Source of the DNA: Stenotrophomonas bentonitica
GTDB taxonomy: Bacteria; Pseudomonadota; Gammaproteobacteria; Xanthomonadales; Xanthomonadaceae
DNA: 64,000 nt
Assembly: GCF_013185915.1 (NCBI RefSeq)
Contig: NZ_JAAZUH010000002.1
Location: 939,136 to 1,003,135, forward strand
Direction: 5' to 3'
A program made the position numbers and the translations under genes. Under the pieces are notes generated by a model, which worked only from the letters and a program-made list of their open reading frames with translations, had not been told where the DNA came from and did not search any database. Positions 22,393-30,800 of this stretch are shown one piece after another (position 1 is the first letter of the stretch; each line of letters begins with the position of its first letter).

Positions 22393-25233
22393 TGCGTGTA
22401 CTCCTCATCGTCATCGAACAGCGAAACCTGCTGCGGCTTGGGCGCCTGGCTGGCTTGCCAGGTGGAGAAGATCGCCACCGCGCGCGACGCCGCGTTGCGG
22501 GTGGTCTGATCCGAGCCGTTCTTTTGCAGCCATTCCAGCAGCGGCTTGAGCGCTATGTGCGGCTTGAAGTTGTCGTTCGTTAACGTGTCCGAGGCATTGA
22601 TGCCGCTGCCATCGACACAGGCACCGATCAGCACCATCGCCTGATCGAGATCAGAGGTGAGCTTGCGCCTGTGCTTACCCGACCAATCGCGGGCGAAATC
22701 GAGCGGATTGGTGCGCGTAAACACCTTCTTCTCTTCGATGCACCAGCCACGCTGTACAAATTCATCCGGCGTGGTGATGGTGCCGCGCAGAAACTTCTGC
22801 AACTGGTCGCGCTTCATTTCAGTCGCAGCCCCGAAGGTGCGCAGGAACTGTCGTGACATCGGTTCGGCATTGACCGGCGGCGGTTCCTTGCCCTTGTCGG
22901 CGTCTTCGTCGATGAGTTGGTTGATACCGACCAGCGCGTCGCGGACGGAGATGGTGCGGCCTTCATCCACATAGACCTTGCCGTAGTGGCGAGAGAAGTA
23001 TTCCAGAGCCTTGCCGCGCCGGATGACCTGAATGTCGGCGGCGGGCAGACCTTCCTTGGCGTGATTCTCCAGCATGGCTTGCAACTGGCGCACATCGGCC
23101 ATCACCTCGCGGCGCATGCGACCCCAGCTCACCGGCTTGGGCTCCTCGGTGCGCTTGCGGCAGACGTGGATGATGTCGAATTCAATTGTTCTGGAACCGA
23201 ACTCACCATCGCCCTTTGTTTCGTCGGAGCGGATGGGATAGGTTGCTTCGAGGTAGTACCCTGCGTCGAACAGCGACTCCAACACCGCCACCCAGGGCTC
23301 ATCCTCGCTGTGGTGGAAGGTGAAAGCTAATATGCCACCGGGTTTAAGCGCGCGATGTGCCTCACGCCAGCACTGAGTCAACAACCGCTGATAAAAGCCA
23401 TCCGGATCTTCGGGCTCGCGGGCGCGATTGGCGACGGCCTCCAGCGATTTTGGCGTGTATTCGGCGCTGAAATATTCCGGGTATTTACTCTTCAGCACCA
23501 AACGAAGCCAGACGTAGAAAAAATCAGACAGCTCCGAGTAATGGAGCAGTCCTCCGAAAGGAGGGTCAGTAATGACTAAATCAAGGCTGGATTCGGCGTA
23601 CTGCTGGAGATCTGTTGAGGATCTGCACAATACATCTGCACCTGTAAGTACATCGCCAAGAGCCAGTTTTGTCGATTTCCCTGATGTTTGCGAACCAATG
23701 CTGGGAAAATTGATGTTAAGTCTCTCGTTGCTCACCAGTTCAGTCGGTGAGGCCAGCCAATTTAGTGCGTCCAGCAATGAATCGAGTGACGAATTCCAGT
23801 TACCTCGCCCGAGATGGGCGAAAACGCTGTTCTCTACAACCGTAGACTTTGGGTGGAAATTTTGATTGCTCAGGCTTGGGGCAACACAGTCTTGCTGAAT
23901 GTCCCAAAAACACATCATATTCTGATGCTGGAGGTATCTGTGAAACGCACCGAGGACGAACTCCCGCACACCCCATTCGTGGTCTCCTGCTGTTGCGATA
24001 GCCTTTAACAGTAAGGCATGAACCAAACGCTGCCGTGGGCTGAACATCGTCCACCAGTGGGTGAAACCGTGGTTCGGCACACCTCCTTGCAGGTGATGGG
24101 TCATAAAACCGTAAGGAAGCTCGGATCGCGGCCAATAGTCCTTCAAATCAGCGTCCTTGCGCTCCTCCCATTCCGCTAAAACTGCGTCGTACTGTCGAGC
24201 ATGTGTTCTATCGTAGGCTGCGAAAAAGCGACCACTGTAGGGCTTTCCTGCCGCATCGCGCTTCGGTGCGTAACCCTGTACTGCATAGGCCGCCATCGGC
24301 CCCGTCTTGCCAGTGGCCTTGATGGTGGTCAATACGTCCTGCACCGTGCCGCAAGCCGCGCAGGCGTAGTGCGATTTCTTAGGCACCGTGCCCCTCGACG
24401 GCGCGAAGGTGGCGCCCGTTTCCGGGTCGGTCACTTCATTAGGCAACGCGCCGCGCACTTCCAGTAGGCGAATATTCGCAGCGCGTGCCGCATCCCACCG
24501 TGTGGTCGCCGCCACGTCGTCCTGCGCCGAACCGCCGTAGGGCTGGCTATTCGCATCCTGCTTGGCTTCGCCCGCCAGCCATTGCGGATGCACCAGCAAG
24601 CTCAGTTCCACCTTCTTGTTCTTCCCCTTGCCCAGATTCGCAAGCTCAGCGTGCCCACAGTGCGGGCAGATCACACCGCGCCTTTTGTCGAGCACGGAGA
24701 AAGGGTATTCACTTGGAGCGACAACCAGCGGCGCATCCGGCGCCATCCGTGCGGCTTCCTCCTCAACGTGGAATTCACCGCCGCATTGGCCGCAGGTGTG
24801 TTCCCAGTGCTTCACACTGATGGTCTTCACCGCCATCACCGGACTGGTCATGATCGGCGTGCGGTGGCCACAACCGGTGACCTGGCAAGGGCCATGTTTG
24901 GCCCAAAAGGAGTAGATGACCTCCGGGCCTTCGTAGCGGTAGTCCTTGCGCTCGCCCTGCGGAATGGTCAGCGGGTCGAAATCGGCAGGCATTGCCTTGT
25001 TCGACGGCAGGTGCGTCCATGTGCCTTTCTCGCCTTCCGGGCCGTCGCAGTAGTAGTACGGCATGATCTGTGGCTTGACCTCAGCCTCGATGTCGGCGAG
25101 CAGCTTCTTGACTTGCTCAAGATCGACGTTGGCCAGCTCTTGCTTGACCACGAACCACGCGACCGGGTTGAGGTCGTTGCCGAACATCTGCATGCCCAGG
25201 CGCGATCCCTCCACCAAAGTGGTGCCGCCACTT
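22389..25233 (-). pseudogene. DUF1156 adenine-specific DNA methylase, C-terminal part (interrupted by IS)
   Basis: About 948 codons of a COG1743-type methylase. The fragment resumes at [19 protein letters not shown] (SAM-binding motif I). It has several Cys-rich zinc-ribbon segments (PCQVTGCGHRT, HTCGQCGGEF, VICPHCGHAEL, YACAACGT) and the catalytic motif IV DPPFGGLLHYSELSDFFYVW, followed by GGILAFTFHHSED. In related systems this enzyme marks host DNA as self. An IS3-family element separates it from its first 126 codons, so the full methylase cannot be made. Internal ATG codons could still allow a truncated product and translation into the 170-aa gene. Confidence 0.9.
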
Positions 25234-25283
25234 TGAACCGCCCCGGGATTCCTGGAGGCTCCAACTCTTGAGAGGATGGAGTC

Positions 25284-25607
25284 ATGAACAAGCCAGTGAA
25301 ATATTCCCCGGAAGTTCGGGATCGGGCGGTGCGGATGGTGCTGGAGCACCAGGACGGTCACGGTTCGCAGTGGGCTGCGATCGAGTCGATTGCCGGGAAG
25401 ATCGGGTGCACAGCCGAGACGCTGCGGTTGTGGGTGCGGCGTGCCGAGCGTGATCAGGGGAAGCTGCCGGGCCTGACGACCGATGAGCGGGCGCGGATGA
25501 AGGCGCTGGAGCGGGAGAACCGCGAGCTGCGGCAGGCCAACGAGATCCTGCGCAAGGCGTCAGCATATTTTGCCCAGGCGGAGCTCGACCGCCACTTCAA
25601 GCCATGA
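25284..25607 (+). CDS. IS3-family transposase OrfA
   Basis: A 107-residue HTH protein ([40 protein letters not shown]) with a C-terminal leucine-zipper-like helix ([20 protein letters not shown]). It binds the IS ends. Its stop overlaps the OrfB start (ATGA); many relatives make an OrfAB fusion by frameshifting near this point. Confidence 0.95.
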   Translation: MNKPVKYSPEVRDRAVRMVLEHQDGHGSQWAAIESIAGKIGCTAETLRLWVRRAERDQGKLPGLTTDERARMKALERENRELRQANEILRKASAYFAQAELDRHFKP

Positions 25608-26500
25608 CGAGGTTCGTGACCGAACACCGTCACGCCTACGGAGTCGAGCCGATCTGCCGTGTACTTCAGATCGCTCCGTCGACGTACTACAACCATGCGG
25701 TCCGTGAGGCCGATCCGGAGCGCAATCCGAACCGCTGGTGGCGGGACCAGGGACTGGAGGTGGCGGTCCGCCGGGTCTGGGACGAGAACCGTCAGGTCTA
25801 CGGGGTGCGCAAGGTGTGGCGGCAGTTGCTGCGGGAAGGCTGGCAGGTGGCCCGGTGCACGGTGGAACGGCTGATGCGTCGGCTGGGCCTGCGTGGCGTG
25901 ATCCGCGGCAAGGTGGTGAAGACCACGGTCAGCGACAAGGCGCAACCGTGCCCGCTGGACCGGGTGAACCGGCAGTTCCATGCCGATCGACCCAACGCGC
26001 TATGGGTGAGCGACTTCACCTATGTCTCGACCTGGCAGGGCATGGTGTACGTGGCGTTCGTGATCGACGCGTACGCACGTCGGATCGTGGGCTGGAAGGT
26101 GTCCAGTTCGATGACGACCGACTTCGTTCTGGACGCACTGGAGCAAGCCCTGCACGCCCGGCAACGGGAGGGCGAGTTGATCCATCACTCCGACCGCGGG
26201 TCGCAATACATGTCGATCCGCTACAGCGAGCGACTGGCCGAAGCCGGGGTCGAACCGTCGGTGGGCAGCGTGGGCGACAGCTATGACAACGCGCTGGCCG
26301 AGACGATCAACGGGCTGTACAAGGCCGAGGTGATCCATCGGCGGTCGTGGCGCAACCGCCAGCAGGTGGAACTGGCCACGCTGGACTGGGTGCACTGGTA
26401 CAACCATCAACGACTGCTGGGGCCGATCGGATACATCCCGCCAGCAGAAGCCGAAGCAGCTTACTATCGGCAACAAGCCGGTCAGGCCAAAGCGGCCTGA
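25604..26500 (+). CDS. IS3-family transposase OrfB (DDE integrase core)
   Basis: A 298-residue DDE transposase with an HTH_21 region ([20 protein letters not shown]), then the catalytic core: Asp in [12 protein letters not shown], Asp in [14 protein letters not shown] and Glu in [16 protein letters not shown]. The C-terminal [20 protein letters not shown] is typical of IS3 members. It appears intact, so the element is probably still mobile. Confidence 0.95.
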   Translation: MTRFVTEHRHAYGVEPICRVLQIAPSTYYNHAVREADPERNPNRWWRDQGLEVAVRRVWDENRQVYGVRKVWRQLLREGWQVARCTVERLMRRLGLRGVIRGKVVKTTVSDKAQPCPLDRVNRQFHADRPNALWVSDFTYVSTWQGMVYVAFVIDAYARRIVGWKVSSSMTTDFVLDALEQALHARQREGELIHHSDRGSQYMSIRYSERLAEAGVEPSVGSVGDSYDNALAETINGLYKAEVIHRRSWRNRQQVELATLDWVHWYNHQRLLGPIGYIPPAEAEAAYYRQQAGQAKAA

Positions 26501-26539
26501 CTCAAACCAAATGGCCTCCAAGAAAGTCGGGGCGGTTCA

Positions 26540-26919
26540 CCCATAAAAATGTCGGCCACCTTTAGGTGCTTGAATGCGCCTTTCTTCTGGTGGTTGGCGT
26601 AGTAGTTGTCCCAGACTAATTTTGCCGATTCCGATGGATCGTCCGGGGCTTTCGTCGCTGCTGCGATCAGCAAGCTCCGAAACACGCTTGATGGACGTCG
26701 CGCCCACCACTTCGTCATCGTGTATATCGGTTTTCTGCCTGCTCCTGATGCAGTCTCGACCTTCGCAATCTCATTGATTGGGAGGACAGGGAAATCCACC
26801 TCAAGGCAGGTCTTGGGGCGGTTGGGGTCGTTGAAATCGACGGTTTCCAGCGCGACTGCCTTTCCTGCACCGACGGCTTTGGCGACTTGCTGTGCAAGTA
26901 GTTCTTTTTTGGTGGCCAT
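26540..26919 (-). pseudogene. DUF1156 methylase, N-terminal part (interrupted by IS)
   Basis: The first 126 codons of the methylase, from ATG 26919. It contains the DUF1156 signature region (LEVDFPVLPINEIAKVETAS, YTMTKWWARRPSSVFRSLLI) and ends HLKVADIFMG exactly at the IS, the first half of the SAM-binding motif. The start lies 10 nt after the herA stop, as expected for one operon. The fragment alone would be non-functional. Confidence 0.9.
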
Positions 26920-26929
26920 TCAAGCGTCC

Positions 26930-28690
26930 TTAATCTTCTTGTGCGCGCGACTGCCTGCGCATGTTTTCTACCGCAGCAACCAAATCAACTTCTGCTTTGG
27001 GCGTGGCCCAGCGCGACCAAAAGGGAATCGTTGCACTGCGTGGTTCGTGTTTGGGCTTGGACATCTTGATGCGGGTCGGAAGCAAGGTGGCGTCGCCCAC
27101 CACTACAGCCTCGCCCACGTCCAGCGTCGGCAGCACCTCCATCAGCCCCTCCAGACTTTCAGGCAGGAGCTGCCTGACCACTGCCTGATCGGTTTTGTTG
27201 GCCAGGCGCAAGCTGATGATGTTGCTGCACTGGCTGAGGATAGTTGTACTGACGTCCGAGGGGCGTTGGCTGACTACCATCAACCCAACACCGTACTTGC
27301 GTCCCTCTTTGGCGATGCGCTCGAAGTTTTCCAGGGCGCGCTTTTCCATTGGGCCAATGGAGGCAGCACCGCTTGGCAAGTAGAGATGTGCCTCATCACA
27401 GACGAGCACGATAGGATGGCGGGCATCACCATCCGTCCCTGGTGAGCTCCAGAACTGGATTTGGTAGACGATTCGCGCAACCAGACCAACGACGACCGGT
27501 AGGATGTCCGAGGGCACCTCCGAAAAATCGACAATCTTGATGCCGGGGTTGATGCCATCTTGCTGGATGCCGGTGCCGAGCAGCTTTTCGGCTAGCTGGT
27601 GCAGCGCCTCGTAAGTCTCGTATTCTGCTGGAGCTTGATACATGAAGGCATAGCGACGGTCTTTCGTTTTGACACTGATCCTGTTCAGAAATCGCGTCAG
27701 TTTTCCGAAAAGCGGCCCCTGCTTTTCTCCCTTGCTTCCTTGCACCATCTCCTTGTCTTTTTCTGCGATAGCCTCAATAAGATCGGCCAACCGATAGGGC
27801 ACCGGAGTATCCACTGTGAATCCATCGAGCAGATCATGCTTCCCCAGCCCTTCGATGGATTTCTTCTTCAGCTCCACGACCTGCTTCATCAGTTCACTGG
27901 CCTGATTGGGGGCGCTCTCTTCAGACCGATCCACGAACAGTGATTGCATTTCGTCGTAATTCAGCAGCCAGAAGGGCAGGAAGATGGCGCCGTCCTTCTT
28001 CGCTTTCAGATCGCCGATGCCTGCGATGCGGTAGTGGCTGGCGAATTTCATGCTCGAATATTCGCCGTGAAGATCGAACACGACGATATTCGCGTGCGGC
28101 AGTTGTGCAGACTGCTCAAGAATGGAGGCGACGGTGAAGGATTTGCCCGAGCCCGTACTGCCCAGCAACGCGGCATGGCGCTGGAAAAGCTTGTCGCCAT
28201 CAATGTAGGCGCTGGCCTTGCCATCCAGGGTATAGGTGCCGACCTTGAGCGGTGCAGCCGCGTCCGCCTTGGATGACGCGCTCAAGATGCCCATGAAGTC
28301 TTCGAGAGATTTCTCCTCGATAGGGAACACAGGCCGGTTGATTTCCGGCAGGATGAAAACGGCGCGCGTGAAAGTGTCCTTGCGCTGCCCATCCCGGGCG
28401 CGATAGGTGCCGACCAGGCTGATCGACACGCCGTTTTCCTCTTGAGGCACGGCAGCCAGATCCGCTGACGGGTCAGCTTCGGGCAGCGTCGGCAGCTCCA
28501 CTGGATGCCGCCACACCCGCTCGATGATGCCGATCAGCCATTCATCGCCCATCAACTGGATGGCGACCAATCGACCGACGCGCGCCTTTTGCAGGCGTTG
28601 ACCGTCCGTCACCCGCACGGTGATCCGTGAGGTTTCAACACTGCGGACTTCGCCCAATGACTGCTCGTCGGTGAAATTGAAAATGCTCAT
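26930..28690 (-). CDS. herA: HerA-like ATPase/helicase
   Basis: A 586-residue FtsK/HerA superfamily ATPase. An N-terminal HAS-barrel-like region (VRSVETSRITVRVTDGQRLQ; RVGRLVAIQLMGDEWLIGII) is followed by Walker A GSTGSGKS (177-184), Walker B VLVCDEAHLYLP (DEAH 432-435) and a sensor/arginine-finger segment VSQRPSDVSTTILSQCSNII. HerA ATPases form hexamers and pair with nucleases or SIR2/DUF4297 effectors in several antiphage systems. Here SIR2 lies 7 nt upstream. ATG 28690 has a GAGG site; a TTG 18 nt upstream is less likely. Confidence 0.93.
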   Translation of the reverse strand: MSIFNFTDEQSLGEVRSVETSRITVRVTDGQRLQKARVGRLVAIQLMGDEWLIGIIERVWRHPVELPTLPEADPSADLAAVPQEENGVSISLVGTYRARDGQRKDTFTRAVFILPEINRPVFPIEEKSLEDFMGILSASSKADAAAPLKVGTYTLDGKASAYIDGDKLFQRHAALLGSTGSGKSFTVASILEQSAQLPHANIVVFDLHGEYSSMKFASHYRIAGIGDLKAKKDGAIFLPFWLLNYDEMQSLFVDRSEESAPNQASELMKQVVELKKKSIEGLGKHDLLDGFTVDTPVPYRLADLIEAIAEKDKEMVQGSKGEKQGPLFGKLTRFLNRISVKTKDRRYAFMYQAPAEYETYEALHQLAEKLLGTGIQQDGINPGIKIVDFSEVPSDILPVVVGLVARIVYQIQFWSSPGTDGDARHPIVLVCDEAHLYLPSGAASIGPMEKRALENFERIAKEGRKYGVGLMVVSQRPSDVSTTILSQCSNIISLRLANKTDQAVVRQLLPESLEGLMEVLPTLDVGEAVVVGDATLLPTRIKMSKPKHEPRSATIPFWSRWATPKAEVDLVAAVENMRRQSRAQED

Positions 28691-28697
28691 CCTCGCC

Positions 28698-29774
28698 TCA
28701 CTCCACAAATTTTTTCAGAAAGTCATCCAACTGCCAGAGCGGCTCTGGTGACCGCAGTGCATTCCCGTTCCAGCGACAGACTGCCCCATCCCCATCTTTG
28801 AACACGGCAATCACATGGGGGTGTTCGCCGAGGAGTTTTTCAATGTTCGGGGTCGGATCGCGCGTGACAATGATGGCCGGCATGCCTGCGGCCAGACGAT
28901 GCTTGATGACGCCTTGCAAATGGTCGTCGTTGAAGCCAAATCCGATACACAACAGTGCCTGGGCATCGGTGAGTACCGCATTCATCGCGGTACGCATTTC
29001 GTCGAACAACCTATTGACCAGTGCGTCTTGGTACTTTGACGGGCCGGGGACGACAATGGCTCGTTCCGCGATGGAAACATCGTTGAGGGCTTCCACTGGC
29101 CCATCGTCCGTTGTCAACCAACTGATTGAGCCATGAGGCTTATATAGACGAACTGTTTTGCAGATGCGGTGATCGACCTGCTGCTGGCGCTTTTCGGCCA
29201 CCAGAACACGGCTGTACTGCGTTTGGAAGAGCGGCCTGGCACGCGGCTTACGCCGACGGAACCCCGTAAATCCTGTGTCTAGGGGAATTTCTGCCAGATC
29301 ACAAAACAACTCCAACAACGTGTCGTAGTTGGTTGTAATGACATGGATGCTGTCCGTGTTCTGCGGAGAGCCACTAAACAAGCGGTTCAAGAGGCGTGAC
29401 GGCGCATGGCCACCGGCGACCTTTTCGCCAAGAATTTCCGTCTCTGCGGCGATGGCTCTATCAAGAATCAGCTTCGCGGTTTCTCCGCGTATGGCTGATA
29501 CGATCTCTGTCCACTCCGCCATGCCAAGCGGAATGCCGTTCAGGCCAGCTTCCAGATTTGTCTTGATTGCTTCGACTGATTGCGCCCAGGCGTTCCTTGC
29601 CCCATCGGTGGACAGGGCATCGTGCACAGCGGTTGCCAAGTGCTCCGCCAAAGCGCCCATACCGGGCAGGCCATAGCCACAGGAGAAGCCAGAGCCGACG
29701 AGCAGCACCGGGGTTTTGCGAAAAATCCCTTGGATGTCTGCGAAGAAATCTTCTGGCAATTCGGCCGCTGTCAT
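28698..29774 (-). CDS. SIR2-family effector (predicted NADase)
   Basis: A 358-residue SIR2 protein. NAD-binding GSGFS (27-31), TTNYD (147-151), the catalytic-type His214 in LYKPHGSISWL, and GFGFNDDHL (278-286) are present. Prokaryotic antiphage SIR2 domains typically deplete NAD+ and kill or arrest the infected cell. Placement directly before HerA matches known SIR2-HerA pairs. It starts 6 nt after the pglZ stop. All key motifs look intact, so it is probably active. Confidence 0.9.
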   Translation of the reverse strand: MTAAELPEDFFADIQGIFRKTPVLLVGSGFSCGYGLPGMGALAEHLATAVHDALSTDGARNAWAQSVEAIKTNLEAGLNGIPLGMAEWTEIVSAIRGETAKLILDRAIAAETEILGEKVAGGHAPSRLLNRLFSGSPQNTDSIHVITTNYDTLLELFCDLAEIPLDTGFTGFRRRKPRARPLFQTQYSRVLVAEKRQQQVDHRICKTVRLYKPHGSISWLTTDDGPVEALNDVSIAERAIVVPGPSKYQDALVNRLFDEMRTAMNAVLTDAQALLCIGFGFNDDHLQGVIKHRLAAGMPAIIVTRDPTPNIEKLLGEHPHVIAVFKDGDGAVCRWNGNALRSPEPLWQLDDFLKKFVE

Positions 29775-29780
29775 ATCGGC

Positions 29781-30800
29781 CTACTTCGATAGTTCAACGA
29801 AGGGCGACAGCACTTCCAGCAGCGAGAGACCGCCATGCGTCAAGGTTGGGTAGCCGCCTTGGCTGCGCCACTTTCTGCGCCCCAGCGCCAGCAGGTGTGC
29901 GCCATGCGGGCTGTCGATTTGCAAGGCGACGGGAGGAACGAAGGGGCCTGCGTCGCCATTGCCTGCCTTGCTGCGACCGCTTGAAAAAGTCTGCTTGAGG
30001 TGCGAGGCAACCTCACCATCGGCATCGGGGAAGTAGCCCGTGGCGGCGTAGCCGTGATCGGATGTGATGACCAAGCGCCGCCCAGTGGCGAGGCGCTCAA
30101 TAAAGCTCCAAAAGTCGTCACTGGAAAGTTGCTGCGCGGCATCTCTGGTCAGCAGTTCCAGACCTTGGCCCGCGCCGTAGTCGTGCAGCTTGGCGTCTGG
30201 CCAGTGGTGCCAGAACACCCAATTCTTCGCACCCGAGGCGTTGTCCACCAAGCCCTCGCAGTCCTTCCACGGCAGGTCGATGGTTTCGGTCTGCGCCGGT
30301 TGCAGCTTGTGGGCAAAACCGCCGCCATTGGCTTGTAGCTGGCTGCGGCTGGTCAGCCCCAATGCGCGGGCGAACGGGTTGGTTTCACTGGGCAGTTCGG
30401 ATGCTGTGGCGCCTACTGTGTGCAGGGTGAATCCACGCTCTTTGGCCCCTTGCAGCAGCCAGGGCAGTTCGCGCAGCGAGAGGGCATCCAGAATCAGCAC
30501 GGCGCGCGCGACGCTGTGGCCATAGCCGGGTTCGCTCCACCAACGCGCAAGCCGGTCTGAGGTACGTTCCACACCACAGATTTCGGGTTGGCCAAAGACC
30601 CGCCACAGATCCCAGCCGCTGGAGGCCAGGAACAAATCGAGCTCGGCAATTTCGCGGTCTCGCTTGACCACCTCGCTGGGGGCATTGCTTTCGGCCAGCG
30701 GTTTCGAGGCAATCTCCAACACCCGATCGGTAATGATGCGCCACGCTTCTTTGGGACTGTCCTGGGTCAGGCGCTGCAAGATTTGAGCATCCAACGCCAT
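29781..30800 (-). CDS. pglZ: Short PglZ-domain protein
   Basis: A 339-residue protein with a minimal PglZ (alkaline-phosphatase superfamily) fold. Metal-ligand-type Asp105 in AVLILDALSLRELPWLL, DHG at 248-250 in RRLVITSDHGYA, and a C-terminal YPTLTHGGLSLLEVLSPFVE. BREX PglZ proteins are usually about twice this length with extra N- and C-terminal regions; here little but the core remains. PglZ is needed for both methylation and defence in BREX. Its ATG overlaps the DUF499 stop by 1 nt (TGATG). Confidence 0.85.
   Translation of the reverse strand: MALDAQILQRLTQDSPKEAWRIITDRVLEIASKPLAESNAPSEVVKRDREIAELDLFLASSGWDLWRVFGQPEICGVERTSDRLARWWSEPGYGHSVARAVLILDALSLRELPWLLQGAKERGFTLHTVGATASELPSETNPFARALGLTSRSQLQANGGGFAHKLQPAQTETIDLPWKDCEGLVDNASGAKNWVFWHHWPDAKLHDYGAGQGLELLTRDAAQQLSSDDFWSFIERLATGRRLVITSDHGYAATGYFPDADGEVASHLKQTFSSGRSKAGNGDAGPFVPPVALQIDSPHGAHLLALGRRKWRSQGGYPTLTHGGLSLLEVLSPFVELSK

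Larger units (their letters stand above)
25234..26539 (+). mobile_element. IS3-family insertion sequence (IS51-like group)
   Basis: A 1306-bp element with imperfect terminal inverted repeats, TGAACCGCCCCGGGATTCCT at the left and TGAACCGCCCCGACTTTCTT read inward from the right. It carries orfA and orfB in the usual IS3 arrangement. It interrupts the DUF1156 gene within motif I. Flanking triplets on the gene strand are GGG and AAG, so no exact target duplication is seen. Removing the IS and one triplet restores the frame and the motif FMGGGTT. Confidence 0.93.

Noticed and set aside
25226..26545. A clean target-site duplication around the IS3 element
   Set aside because: Flanking triplets are GGG and AAG on the gene strand, which are not identical; only the frame-restoring 3-nt footprint is supported.
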